A DNA stretch of 45,565 nucleotides from CAZCQP01 sp964500895 (lineage in GTDB: Bacteria; Bacillota; Clostridia; Lachnospirales; JAISER01): NCBI GenBank assembly GCA_964500895.1, contig CAZCQP010000018.1, forward strand, positions 1 through 45,565, in the 5' to 3' direction. Position numbers and translations under genes: made by a program. Shown piece by piece: positions 17,384-25,845 of the stretch (its first letter is position 1; the number at the start of each line of letters is the position of its first letter). The notes beneath the pieces are model-generated. The model worked only from the letters and a program-made list of their open reading frames with translations. It had not been told where the DNA came from and made no database searches.

Positions 17384-19177
17384 ATGGGAGAAGCATTAAC
17401 AGGGATGAAGCGCACCCATTATTGCGCCAAAGTGAATGAAACCCTTTTAGGGCAAACCGTCACCGTCATGGGATGGGTGAATAAACGCAGGGATTTAGGC
17501 AAGCTGATTTTCATTGCCTTAAGGGACCGCACCGGCTTGGTGCAGGCCACCATTGACGGCAACAAAGCCGAAGCTGCACTGTTCCAAAAGGCAGAGTCTG
17601 TCCGTGGGGAATACGTGCTGGCCGTAACCGGCGTGGTCATGGCCAGAACCCCGGAAAACATTAATCCTAACATGGAAACAGGTAAAATTGAAATTGAAGT
17701 GACTGAACTGCGCATTTTGTCCGATGCGGAAGTGCCGCCTTTTTCTGTTATGGATGAAGGTGTGGCAAACGATTTGCGCTTAAAATACCGCTATTTGGAT
17801 TTGCGTCGGCCGCAACTGCAAAAGAACTTAATGTTCCGGCACCAAATTACCCAATCTGTGCGCCGGTTTTTGGATGATGCAGGTTTTGTGGATGTTGAAA
17901 CCCCTATGCTGACCAAAAGTACCCCCGAAGGAGCCAGAGACTATCTGGTGCCCAGCCGGGAACATCCGGGTAACTTTTACGCTTTGCCCCAGTCTCCACA
18001 AATTTTTAAACAAATTTTAATGGTATCCGGCTTTGACCGTTATTATCAAATCACCAAATGCTTCCGGGATGAAGACTTGCGGGCAGACCGTCAGCCGGAA
18101 TTTACACAGGTAGACATTGAAATGTCCTTTGTAGATGCAGAGGACGTGATGGCTATGAACGAGCAACTGATGCAGCGCATTTTTAAGGAAACGCTGAACA
18201 TAGACATACCCTTGCCCCTGCGCCGCATAAGCTATGAGGAAGCCATGAACCGCTTTGGTTCCGATAAGCCGGATGTACGCTTCGGCATGGAATTAAAGGA
18301 TATTTCTGCGCTGGTGGCTGGCAGTGAATTTGGGGTGTTCCAAAATGCGCTGGACAACGGCGGCAGTGTGCGGGGCATTAACGCCAACGGCTGCGGCAGC
18401 TTTTCCAGAAAGCAGATTGATGCCCTTGGGGAGTTTGTAAAGTCCTATAAAGCCAAAGGGTTGGCTTGGATTACCATCACCGAGGATGGTTCCCCAAAAA
18501 CCAGCTTGTCCAAGTTTTTTAATGATGAACAGTTGCAGGCCATCATGGCGGCATTTGAAGCCAAAGCAGGGGACTTGATTCTCATTTGTGCCGATACCCA
18601 TGATGTGGTAATGGATGCCTTGGGTGCCCTGCGGGTAGAGGTGGCTAAAAAGCTGGACATTCTGAAAGCAGATGAATTTTCATTGCTTTGGGTTACGGAA
18701 TTCCCACTTTTGGAATGGTCTGCGGACGACAACCGTTTTTATGCCAAGCACCATCCCTTTACCTCCCCCATGGACGAGGATGTGCCCATGCTGGAAACAG
18801 ACCCGGCCAAAGTGCGTGCCAAAGCCTACGACTTGGTGCTTAACGGCACAGAAATCGGCGGGGGCAGCATTCGGATTTACCAAAAAGAGATTCAGGAAAA
18901 AATGTTTAACATTTTAGGCTTTAGCACTGAACAAGCTTATGAACGTTTCGGCTTTATGCTGGAAGCCTTTAAATATGGTGTGCCCCCTCACGGTGGCGTG
19001 GCCTATGGGCTGGACCGTTTGGCTATGCTCTTAACCGGAGCAGACTCTATTCGGGACGTGATTGCATTCCCCAAAGTGAAGGATGCTTCCTGCCCAATGA
19101 CAGACGCACCAGGCACCGTGGACAACAAGCAGCTTGAAGAATTGGGGCTTGCCATTAAGCCCGGCCATACATTATAA
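17384..19177 (+). CDS. aspS: Aspartyl-tRNA synthetase
   Basis: A 597-residue bacterial-type class II synthetase: N-terminal OB-fold anticodon domain (about 8-115), catalytic core with motif 2 FRDEDLRADRQPEFTQ, the bacterial GAD insertion (about 295-415) and motif 3 YGLDRLAML. Length is normal for the bacterial form. AAGGAG stands before the ATG at 17384; a later ATG at codon 8 is possible. Whether it also charges tRNA-Asn cannot be told from the sequence. Confidence 0.97.
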   Translation: MGEALTGMKRTHYCAKVNETLLGQTVTVMGWVNKRRDLGKLIFIALRDRTGLVQATIDGNKAEAALFQKAESVRGEYVLAVTGVVMARTPENINPNMETGKIEIEVTELRILSDAEVPPFSVMDEGVANDLRLKYRYLDLRRPQLQKNLMFRHQITQSVRRFLDDAGFVDVETPMLTKSTPEGARDYLVPSREHPGNFYALPQSPQIFKQILMVSGFDRYYQITKCFRDEDLRADRQPEFTQVDIEMSFVDAEDVMAMNEQLMQRIFKETLNIDIPLPLRRISYEEAMNRFGSDKPDVRFGMELKDISALVAGSEFGVFQNALDNGGSVRGINANGCGSFSRKQIDALGEFVKSYKAKGLAWITITEDGSPKTSLSKFFNDEQLQAIMAAFEAKAGDLILICADTHDVVMDALGALRVEVAKKLDILKADEFSLLWVTEFPLLEWSADDNRFYAKHHPFTSPMDEDVPMLETDPAKVRAKAYDLVLNGTEIGGGSIRIYQKEIQEKMFNILGFSTEQAYERFGFMLEAFKYGVPPHGGVAYGLDRLAMLLTGADSIRDVIAFPKVKDASCPMTDAPGTVDNKQLEELGLAIKPGHTL

Positions 19178-19208
19178 TAGACGTAATGGGAAGAATAAAC
19201 AGGTGGAG

Positions 19209-19748
19209 ATGCAGGGTTTGGAGAATGAAGGGTTAGACATTAAGCAGGAGATTATAAGCTGGGTGAAAGTCATCGGCTTTGCTGTAATTTTTGCTTTTTT
19301 AATTACCAATTTTATTATTGTCAACGCCAAAGTACCCTCCAGCTCTATGGAAAACACCATTATGGTGGGGGATCGGGTGGTTGCTTTTCGGCTGTACTAT
19401 CAGTTTGCCGAACCGGAACGGTTTGACGTTGTGGTCTTTCCGGCACCAGATGAGCCGGATGTGCTTTTTGTGAAACGCATCATCGGCCTGCCGGGGGAAA
19501 CAGTCACCATTAAAGAAGGGCTTGTATACATCAACGGTGTGCAAGAGCCCCTGGACCAAACGTTTGTGAAAGGGGAACCTTGGGGAGATTTTGGCCCCTA
19601 TGAAGTGCCGGAAGGCAGTTACTTCATGATGGGGGACAACCGGAACAACTCTAGGGACGCTCGTTCCTGGACAAACAAATACGTGCATAAGGAAGATATT
19701 TCTGGAAAAGTTATTTTCAGATATTTTCCAAGCTTTAAGTTATTTTAA
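19209..19748 (+). CDS. lepB: Signal peptidase I
   Basis: A 179-residue type I signal peptidase anchored by one N-terminal membrane segment (about 18-38). The catalytic Ser46 is in VPSSSMENT and Lys89 in FVKRIIGLPGE; box E is GDNRNNSRDARSW. It removes signal peptides outside the membrane. The start is ambiguous: ATG 19209 directly abuts AGGTGGAG, whereas TTG 19218 would have the better spacing of 9-11 nt. It is 31 bp after aspS in the same run. Confidence 0.94.
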   Translation: MQGLENEGLDIKQEIISWVKVIGFAVIFAFLITNFIIVNAKVPSSSMENTIMVGDRVVAFRLYYQFAEPERFDVVVFPAPDEPDVLFVKRIIGLPGETVTIKEGLVYINGVQEPLDQTFVKGEPWGDFGPYEVPEGSYFMMGDNRNNSRDARSWTNKYVHKEDISGKVIFRYFPSFKLF

Positions 19749-19767
19749 AAATGAAGGAGAGATTATT

Positions 19768-19980
19768 ATGGCTCAAATAACAAAAGACACCATCATTGGC
19801 GACATCATTCGCATGGATCAAGGCACCGTTCCTTACTTAATGAAAGCAGGTATGCATTGCGTAGGCTGCCCTTCCGCCCAAGGGGAAACCCTTGCAGAAG
19901 CCGGTCTTGTGCACGGCATGGAAGTAGATAACCTGGTGAACGAAATTAACGCTTACCTGGCCAGCAAAACAAAAGCGTAA
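19768..19980 (+). CDS. DUF1858 domain protein with CxxC
   Basis: A 70-residue protein composed only of a DUF1858 domain. The pattern VPYLMKAGMHCVGCPSAQGETL with Cys31 and Cys34 is typical of the hybrid-cluster-associated redox disulfide proteins. A redox or metal role is plausible; no partner is identified in the window. A strong AAGGAGAG site precedes the ATG. It is the last gene of the long plus-strand run, 19 bp after lepB, and is followed directly by the leuA promoter without an obvious terminator. Confidence 0.85.
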   Translation: MAQITKDTIIGDIIRMDQGTVPYLMKAGMHCVGCPSAQGETLAEAGLVHGMEVDNLVNEINAYLASKTKA

Positions 19981-19998
19981 GAAAATTTTAAAGCTGTA

Positions 19999-20028
19999 TT
20001 GACAAAACTTGGGGCACCATGTTACAAT
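19999..20028 (+). promoter_or_regulatory. Sigma-A promoter of the leuA leader
   Basis: TTGACA (19999-20004), 18-nt spacer and TACAAT (20023-20028). Transcription would begin near 20035, at the start of the T-box leader. Confidence 0.7.
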
Positions 20029-20035
20029 TATTGCA

Positions 20036-20330
20036 ATTAAAAATGATTGAAACGCAATGATAAGGAATAGTAAGCTTTGATTGGTTTTCAGAGAGCTGCC
20101 GTTTGGTGCGAGGCAGTATCCAGGCCTGGCTGAACTGACCTTTGAGCGGCTGGCTGAACTTGGCATATGCCAAAAGTAGGTTTAGACGGTTTTCCATCCG
20201 TTATCATTGGACGCATATCCCGCTATGTTGGCGGCGTATGGGAAGCGAGTGTGCCCTTATTGGGCAAATGAGAGTGGTACCGCGGAAGTATAGCCTTTCG
20301 TCTCTTTTACAGAGACGAAAGGCTTTTTTA
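20036..20330 (+). ncRNA. Leucine T-box riboswitch with terminator
   Basis: A complete T-box leader. The AGTA element follows GGAAT early in stem I, the AGAGAGC bulge region and distal loop follow, and the conserved antiterminator sequence TGGTACCGCGG is at 20275-20285. The likely specifier triplet is CTG (20135-20137) in GAACTGACC, a leucine codon, consistent with leuA downstream. The terminator is a perfect 14-bp stem (20292-20305 with 20311-20324, starting AGCCTTTCG) followed by six T. Uncharged tRNA-Leu should favour read-through into leuA. Confidence 0.9.
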
Positions 20331-20346
20331 TTTTTATACTATAAAT

Positions 20347-20489
20347 GCGTGTTTGAAAATTCATAACAATGGGTTTTAACCAATATTTTGTTAGGGAATC
20401 CGTTCAAACGAACTTGAACCGCGTTCATTTGAACGGGTTCCCTGCCTAAAAAAGGTTAAAACCCTCACAAAATGATTTTTCAAACACGC
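20347..20489. repeat. 143-bp three-segment palindrome in the leuA leader
   Basis: Two 67-nt arms (20347-20413 and 20423-20489) around a 9-nt loop are reverse complements in three blocks: outer GCGTGTTTGAAAA (13 bp perfect), middle GGGTTTTAACC (11 bp perfect) and inner 21-bp AGGGAAtCCGTTCAAAcGAAC (19 of 21). Internal loops separate the blocks. It begins after the T-box terminator and ends 15 nt before the leuA ATG, so the read-through transcript contains it. No transposase and no clear target duplication are visible; it may be a miniature mobile element or a second regulatory hairpin. Confidence 0.85.
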
Positions 20490-20504
20490 CATAGGAGGTT
20501 TATC

Positions 20505-22154
20505 ATGCATACAGAAAAATATTGTCCTTTCCCTGTATTTCAGTTCGACAGCCGCACATGGCCCAGCAAACAAATTACCCAAGCGCCCATCTGGTGCAGT
20601 GTAGACTTGCGGGACGGCAACCAGGCGCTGGAAACCCCCATGACCTTGCAGCAAAAGGTGGAGTTTTTTCAATATTTGGTGGCTATCGGCTTTAAAGAAA
20701 TTGAAATTGGTTTCCCAGCTGCATCGGACACAGAATACCAGTTTGCCCGTACGTTGATTGAGCGGCAAATGATTCCGGACGATGTGGTCATTCAAGTGTT
20801 GACCCAAGCCAGACCACACATCATCACCCGCACTTTTGAAGCTTTGGCCGGGGTGAGAAAAGCAGTGGTGCATGTATACAACTCCACATCTACTTTGCAG
20901 CGGGACGTGGTGTTTGGCATGAGCCAAGACCAAGTGAAAGAAATCGCCATTGAAGGGGCAAAGCTGTTGCAGGAACAGGCTGAACGCTTTGGCCGTGAAC
21001 GTTTCATTTTCCAATACTCCCCGGAAAGCTTTACGGGCACGGAAATGGACTATGCCGCCGAGGTATGCAACGCTGTTTTAGACGTGTGGAAGCCCACCCC
21101 AGAAAACAAGGCCATCATCAACTTACCTTCCACCGTTGAAATGATTACCCCCAATGTATATGCCGACCAGATTGAATACATGTGCCGCCATTTACATTAC
21201 CGTGAAAACGTGATTGTCAGCCTTCATGCCCATAACGACCGGGGCACAGGGGTGGCCGCTACAGAGCTGGCTTTAATGGCAGGGGCAGACCGGGTGGAAG
21301 GCACCTTGTTTGGCAACGGAGAGCGCACAGGCAATGCAGACATTATGACCATTGCCATGAACATGTACAGCCAGGGCATTGAAACTGGGTTAGACTTCTC
21401 CAAGATTGACGAGGCTGTGGCTTTGTATGAAAACTTTACAGGCCTGCCGGTACACCCCCGGCACCCCTATGCCGGAGACTTGGTGTACACAGCATTTTCC
21501 GGCTCTCACCAAGATGCCATTAACAAAGGCATGGCCAGAAGAAAGCAAGCCCCCGGCCCTTGGGCGATTCCTTATTTGCCCATCGACCCGGTGGATGTGG
21601 GCCGCAATTACGACCCCATCATTCGCATCAACAGCCAGTCGGGCAAAGGTGGCGTGGCGTTTGTGCTGGAAAAAAGTTTCGGCTTGATTGTGCCTAAACC
21701 CATGCAACAGGATTTCGGCTTGATTGTGACCCAAGAATCCGATGCCAACAGCAAAGAGCTTTTGCCGGAAAACATCTTCCAGCTGTTTAAAACCCATTAC
21801 ATTAACCTGGAAAGCCCGGTGGCTCTGCAAACATACAAAGAACTAACCAATGGACATATTGCAGTGGAAGCTGTGGTGACGGTGAACGGGGAAGAAAAAG
21901 CTGTGTCTGGCCAAGGCAACGGTTTGTTAAGTGCCTTTTCCGACGGCCTTGTGCAATTGCTGGGCAAAACCTTTGAAATTGTGCATTACAGCGAGCACTC
22001 CATGGAACACGGCACAGGTTCCCGGGCCATTACCTATGTGGAGATTGCAGACGACCAAGGCCGCCATTTCTTTGGTGCAGGGCAAAGTTCCAGCATCAGT
22101 AAATCTTCCATTAAAGCGGTTGTCAGCGCTGTTAACCGAATGCTGGCGGAATAA
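20505..22154 (+). CDS. leuA: 2-isopropylmalate synthase
   Basis: A 549-residue enzyme condensing acetyl-CoA with 2-ketoisovalerate, the first committed step of leucine synthesis. The N-terminal DRE-TIM barrel has SVDLRDGNQAL (metal and catalytic residues), SLHAHNDRGTG and GNGERTGNADI; the C-terminal part after about 430 is the LeuA allosteric dimer domain that senses leucine. The length fits the longer, yeast-type LeuA class. ATAGGAGG precedes the ATG. The gene stands alone under the leucine T-box, so it is regulated both by tRNA-Leu charging and probably by leucine feedback. Confidence 0.95.
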   Translation: MHTEKYCPFPVFQFDSRTWPSKQITQAPIWCSVDLRDGNQALETPMTLQQKVEFFQYLVAIGFKEIEIGFPAASDTEYQFARTLIERQMIPDDVVIQVLTQARPHIITRTFEALAGVRKAVVHVYNSTSTLQRDVVFGMSQDQVKEIAIEGAKLLQEQAERFGRERFIFQYSPESFTGTEMDYAAEVCNAVLDVWKPTPENKAIINLPSTVEMITPNVYADQIEYMCRHLHYRENVIVSLHAHNDRGTGVAATELALMAGADRVEGTLFGNGERTGNADIMTIAMNMYSQGIETGLDFSKIDEAVALYENFTGLPVHPRHPYAGDLVYTAFSGSHQDAINKGMARRKQAPGPWAIPYLPIDPVDVGRNYDPIIRINSQSGKGGVAFVLEKSFGLIVPKPMQQDFGLIVTQESDANSKELLPENIFQLFKTHYINLESPVALQTYKELTNGHIAVEAVVTVNGEEKAVSGQGNGLLSAFSDGLVQLLGKTFEIVHYSEHSMEHGTGSRAITYVEIADDQGRHFFGAGQSSSISKSSIKAVVSAVNRMLAE

Positions 22155-22166
22155 TACATCTTTTTT

Positions 22167-22195
22167 CCGGTTGCCAAAAGGCAGCCGGTTTTTTT
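22167..22195 (+). terminator. Rho-independent terminator of leuA
   Basis: CCGGTTGCC, loop AAAA, GGCAGCCGG (9 bp with one G-U) followed by seven T. Confidence 0.9.
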
Positions 22196-22263
22196 GCTTT
22201 TGGGTGGGGTAATAAAAATTTATCTATAGATTGAATAAAAACCTAGTGAAATGCCGTATGATG

Positions 22264-22272
22264 TGTTATAAT
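22264..22272 (+). promoter_or_regulatory. Extended -10 promoter of darA
   Basis: TGTTATAAT, an exact extended -10. The -35 region 17 nt upstream (TAGTGA) is weak. Confidence 0.6.
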
Positions 22273-22304
22273 AATACATAATTAATGAAAGGAGGAGATT
22301 TTTT

Positions 22305-22634
22305 ATGAAACTTGTCATGGCCATTATTCATGATGAAGATGCCTTTCAAATTATGGATTTATTAAGTGAAAAAGGCTACAGCGTAACAAAGCTGGCCTCT
22401 ACCGGCGGTTTTTTGCGCGCAGGGAACACCACATTAATTTGCGGGGTGGAAGAAGACCGGCTGGAGGAACTGATTGATATTATTGAAAAGAAATGCAAAG
22501 CCAGAAAGCAAATTGCTTCGGTTAACTCTGCCCATGTGAATGCATCGGACGGCTACATGCCCTATCCCATTGAGGTGACCGTAGGGGGCGCCACCATCTT
22601 TGTGCTGAATGTGGATGAATTTAGAAAAGTGTAG
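22305..22634 (+). CDS. darA: Cyclic-di-AMP-binding PII-like protein DarA
   Basis: A 109-residue PII-like signal protein (YaaQ/DarA). Diagnostic stretches are VTKLASTGGFLRAGNTTLICGVEE and VGGATIFVLNVDEF, nearly as in Bacillus DarA, which binds c-di-AMP and acts on an unknown target. It trimerises in the cytoplasm. Site AAAGGAGG precedes the ATG. It starts the conserved DNA-replication cluster yaaR-holB-ricT. Confidence 0.93.
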   Translation: MKLVMAIIHDEDAFQIMDLLSEKGYSVTKLASTGGFLRAGNTTLICGVEEDRLEELIDIIEKKCKARKQIASVNSAHVNASDGYMPYPIEVTVGGATIFVLNVDEFRKV

Positions 22635-22678
22635 ACCTAAAATTTGTGACTTTGACCCCCTAAAAGGAAGTGACATCC

Positions 22679-23119
22679 GTGGAAATGAAAGTTTCCGATA
22701 TTTTGTCCGCCAAGTTCCAGGAGGCCCAAGCTGTAACCGATAAAAAAACACAGCCGGACTTTGCTTTTACCTTAAACAAGCTGGATGAAAGAGGGCTGGC
22801 TACACGCCTGTCCGGGCTCATTGACGACATTACCGTGCTGGGCAAGAAAATTTCCGAGCATATGGACTTGGCGGACATGCGGGTTTACCGCAGCAAAATT
22901 TCAGAGTTTATAAACGAAGTGGTCACCAATTCCCATCAATTTTCACGGGAAAACTTTTTAGACCGGCGGGGGAGACACCGGGTTTACGGCATTGTGAAGC
23001 TGGTGAACAAAAACTTGGACGAGCTGGCCCAAGAGCTTTTAAAAAGCGAAAAAGACCATTTGAAAATTCTTGAAAAAACAGACGAAATACGAGGGCTTTT
23101 GCTGGATATTATCGTGTGA
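22679..23119 (+). CDS. YaaR family protein (DUF327)
   Basis: A 146-residue protein of the YaaR/DUF327 family, predicted mostly helical and cytoplasmic; function unknown. The C-terminal helix with YGIVKLVNKNLDELAQELL is family-typical. A GTG start at 22679 is chosen because AAAGGAAG lies 8 nt upstream; another GTG at 22670 overlaps that site. It lies between darA and holB as in Bacillus. Confidence 0.85.
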   Translation: MEMKVSDILSAKFQEAQAVTDKKTQPDFAFTLNKLDERGLATRLSGLIDDITVLGKKISEHMDLADMRVYRSKISEFINEVVTNSHQFSRENFLDRRGRHRVYGIVKLVNKNLDELAQELLKSEKDHLKILEKTDEIRGLLLDIIV

Positions 23120-23143
23120 AGCGACCCGTTTGGGCGCTTCTTT
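23118..23143 (+). terminator. Hairpin between yaaR and holB
   Basis: GAAGCG-A-CCC, loop GTTT, GGG-CGCTTC forms a 9-bp stem with one bulged A and overlaps the yaaR stop. Only three T follow, so it would be a weak terminator or an RNA-processing hairpin that lowers holB expression. Confidence 0.4.
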
Positions 23144-23173
23144 GTATGCCCGTTGGAAAGAGAAGACAAACCC

Positions 23174-24169
23174 ATGGAACCGTTAATGCATGCATTTGAA
23201 GCCATACAAGGCAACCAGGCGTTGATTCAGCAGTTACAGGATGCAGTGAAGGCCAACCATGTGCCCCATGCCCTTATATTTTCAGGGGAAGCTGGGCTGG
23301 GCAAAAAGACCATGGCCTACACCCTGGCCAAAACACTGCAATGTGAAAAGGGGCAACCAAACCCTTGTGGCACTTGTGTGTCCTGTGTGACGTTTGAAAG
23401 CGGGAACCACCCGGACATGTTTTATGTGAAACCCACGAAAACAAAGGCCATTGGGGTGGATGACGTCCGGGAGCAAATTAGCCACCAGATGCTCACCCGT
23501 CCTTACCGGCACTCTTATAAAATATTTATCATTGATGCAGCAGACACCCTGAGTGTGGCGGCACAGAATGCTTTGCTCAAAACCATGGAGGAACCTTCCG
23601 ACTTTGGCATTTTTATGTTGCTTTCGGAAAACCCCTCCAGCCTGTTGCCCACCATTTTGTCCCGGTGCATCCGTTTTAGGTTGAACCCGGTGCCCCCGGA
23701 AGGCATGGTCGCCGCTTTGGCTCAAAAAGCTGGGGTAACCCAGCAGGAAGCTTTGCAGTATCATATTTACGCCCAAGGCAACGTGGGGCGGGCACTGACC
23801 CTTTTGCAAGATACAGCGTTTACAGACATGCGGGAAAACATGCTGACCATGGCGCTTGTACCACATAGGGCAGAAGACCCTTTTGCAAACGCCAAAGTGC
23901 TTGAAACTTATAAAGAACGCATCCAGGAAGCTCTGGATATTTTATACATGTGTTACCGGGATTTGGCGGTGGCTAAAACCACAGGCCAAACCCAGCTTTA
24001 CACCCAAAAAGACAAGCAGGCGGAAATTGCCCAGCAAGCCAAAAAGCTTTCATTGGGCAGAATATTGGAAAATTGCCGGGCTGTTAGCAGCGCAAAACGG
24101 CAATTGGGGCAGTATGGCAATTTCCAGCTTGTCATTCATTTGCTGATGCTAAAACTAAAGGAGAACTAA
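23174..24169 (+). CDS. holB: DNA polymerase III subunit delta-prime
   Basis: A 331-residue AAA+ clamp-loader subunit. The P-loop GEAGLGKKT (38-46) is intact, a zinc finger is formed by Cys57, Cys65, Cys68 and Cys71, and LLKTMEEP and the ILSRC arginine-finger motif follow. It helps load the sliding clamp during replication. The ORF reaches a TTG at 23153; the ATG at 23174 is chosen, with GGAAAG-type purines upstream but no strong site. It follows yaaR and is followed two bases later by ricT. Confidence 0.92.
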   Translation: MEPLMHAFEAIQGNQALIQQLQDAVKANHVPHALIFSGEAGLGKKTMAYTLAKTLQCEKGQPNPCGTCVSCVTFESGNHPDMFYVKPTKTKAIGVDDVREQISHQMLTRPYRHSYKIFIIDAADTLSVAAQNALLKTMEEPSDFGIFMLLSENPSSLLPTILSRCIRFRLNPVPPEGMVAALAQKAGVTQQEALQYHIYAQGNVGRALTLLQDTAFTDMRENMLTMALVPHRAEDPFANAKVLETYKERIQEALDILYMCYRDLAVAKTTGQTQLYTQKDKQAEIAQQAKKLSLGRILENCRAVSSAKRQLGQYGNFQLVIHLLMLKLKEN

Positions 24170-24170
24170 A

Positions 24171-25043
24171 ATGATTAGTGTAATTGGTGTACGGTTCAAG
24201 CAGGTGGGCAAAATTTATTATTTTGACCCCGGCGACCTGGACATTACCCGGGGCCAGTCCGTCATTGTGGAAACCGCCCGGGGGGTAGAGTTCGGCACCG
24301 TAGAGCTGGCCAACCGTTTGGTGGATGAAAGTAAGATTGTAACCCCCCTTAAAAAAGTGATTCGTATTGCCACTGAAAACGACTTTAAGCAGGAAGCCGC
24401 CAACAAGGTGAAGGAAAAAGAAGCCTTTGGCATTTGCTTAGGAAAAATTAAAGACCATAAGCTGGATATGAAGCTTATTGATGTGGAACTGACTTTTGAC
24501 CTGACTAAAATTATATTTTATTTTACATCCGATGGCCGAGTGGACTTTCGTGAACTTGTGCGGGACTTGGCTTCCGTATTCAGAACCCGCATAGAACTGC
24601 GGCAAATTGGTGTGCGGGACGAGGCAAAAATGTTAAACGGCATGGGCATTTGCGGCCGCAGTTTGTGCTGCGCCACCTTCTTAGGGGATTTTCAGCCCGT
24701 GTCCATTAAAATGGCCAAGGAACAGAACTTGTCTTTAAATCCTACGAAAATTTCCGGCATTTGTGGGCGGCTCATGTGCTGCTTAAAATATGAAGAAGAA
24801 ACCTATGAAAGCCTGAACGCCAACATGCCTAATGTGGGAGACATGGTGCAAACCCCCGATGGCAACGGGCATATCATTGGGGCCAATGTGTTGCGCCAGA
24901 TGGTGAAGGTGTCTGTAGCCAAAGGGCACAACCAGGAACCTGTGGTTGGGTTTTATGGCGTGAAAGAGATTAAAGTGCTAAGCAAAGCCAAGGTGCAGGA
25001 AGAAAAAGTGGATACGGAACATTTGAAGGAGATTTTAGACTGA
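24171..25043 (+). CDS. ricT: RicT/YaaT, PSP1-domain protein
   Basis: A 290-residue PSP1-domain protein. The cysteine pattern CGRSLCC (Cys161, 166, 167) and CGRLMCC (Cys198, 203, 204) is that of RicT, which in Bacillus binds an iron-sulfur cluster within the RicAFT complex that promotes RNase Y processing, sporulation, competence and biofilm formation. AAAGGAG precedes the ATG. ricA and ricF are not in this window. The next gene starts one base after its stop. Confidence 0.93.
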   Translation: MISVIGVRFKQVGKIYYFDPGDLDITRGQSVIVETARGVEFGTVELANRLVDESKIVTPLKKVIRIATENDFKQEAANKVKEKEAFGICLGKIKDHKLDMKLIDVELTFDLTKIIFYFTSDGRVDFRELVRDLASVFRTRIELRQIGVRDEAKMLNGMGICGRSLCCATFLGDFQPVSIKMAKEQNLSLNPTKISGICGRLMCCLKYEEETYESLNANMPNVGDMVQTPDGNGHIIGANVLRQMVKVSVAKGHNQEPVVGFYGVKEIKVLSKAKVQEEKVDTEHLKEILD

Positions 25044-25044
25044 T

Positions 25045-25779
25045 ATGGTGACCTTGCACCCCCACGAACGGCTGGATGATCTGCACCGTAACGGTTTAAA
25101 AATTATACAAAACCCGAAACTTTTTTGTTTTGGGGTAGATGCGGTATTGCTTACTGGCTTTGTAAAAGTGAAAAAGGGAGAGCTTCTGCTGGATTTAGGC
25201 ACAGGCACAGGCATCATACCCATTTTATTATCAGCCAAAACAGAGGCCGCACACTTCACCGGCTTGGAAATACAGGAAGCATCGGTGGACTTGGCCAGGC
25301 GCAGCGTGGCTTTTAACGGCTTAACAGACCGCATTACCATAGACCAGGGGGATATATGCCAAACGGAAGGTTTGTACAAGCCTTCCCACTTTCATGTCAT
25401 CACCTGTAACCCCCCGTACATGAACGCCGGGGGTGGGCTAACCAACCCAGACAGCCCCATGGCCATTGCCCGGCATGAACTGTGCTGTACCCTGCAAGAT
25501 GTGATTGATTGTGCCGCCCGACTGTTAAAGCCTGCCGGGCGCTTTTATATGATTCACCGGCCCCACAGGCTGACGGACATTATCACCCAGCTGCGGGAAA
25601 GGGGACTAGAACCTAAAACCATGCGTTTCATCCACCCTTTTGCCCACAAAGAACCTACCATGGTAATGGTAGAAGCCATTCGGGGCGGAAAGCCTATGGT
25701 GAAGGTGTTGCCACCCCTTGTGATTTACCAGTCCCAGGGCCAGTATACCCAAGAGGCTTATGACATTTATTATGGTTAA
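25045..25779 (+). CDS. tRNA1(Val) adenine-37 N6-methyltransferase-like (YabB)
   Basis: A 244-residue SAM-dependent methyltransferase. Motif I is LDLGTGTGIIPILL and motif IV is CNPPYMN, the NPPY signature of N6-adenine methyltransferases; an N-terminal DDLHRNGLKIIQNPKLFCFGVDAVLL stretch is typical of the TrmN6/YabB group. tRNA is the probable substrate; rRNA cannot be excluded. It ends the darA cluster. The replication regulator yabA, which lies between ricT and this gene in Bacillus, is absent. Confidence 0.85.
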   Translation: MVTLHPHERLDDLHRNGLKIIQNPKLFCFGVDAVLLTGFVKVKKGELLLDLGTGTGIIPILLSAKTEAAHFTGLEIQEASVDLARRSVAFNGLTDRITIDQGDICQTEGLYKPSHFHVITCNPPYMNAGGGLTNPDSPMAIARHELCCTLQDVIDCAARLLKPAGRFYMIHRPHRLTDIITQLRERGLEPKTMRFIHPFAHKEPTMVMVEAIRGGKPMVKVLPPLVIYQSQGQYTQEAYDIYYG

Positions 25780-25780
25780 A

Positions 25781-25810
25781 AAAGGGCTGACTATCGTAGT
25801 CACCCTTTTA
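25781..25810 (+). terminator. Terminator after the darA cluster
   Basis: AAAGGG-C-TGACTA, loop TCG, TAGTCA-CCCTTT: 12 bp with one bulged C, followed by TTATA. Confidence 0.65.
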
Positions 25811-25845
25811 TATATACAGGATTATCTTGATTTGGAGGCGCCCTT

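Noticed and set aside
20134..20136. ACT (threonine) as the T-box specifier
   Set aside because: Shifting the frame by one gives ACT, but CTG fits the usual position and the leuA gene downstream.
20391..21014. 207-codon minus-strand ORF across the palindrome and leuA start
   Set aside because: It is the complement of leuA codons and of the leader palindrome; no ribosome binding site and no protein-like composition.
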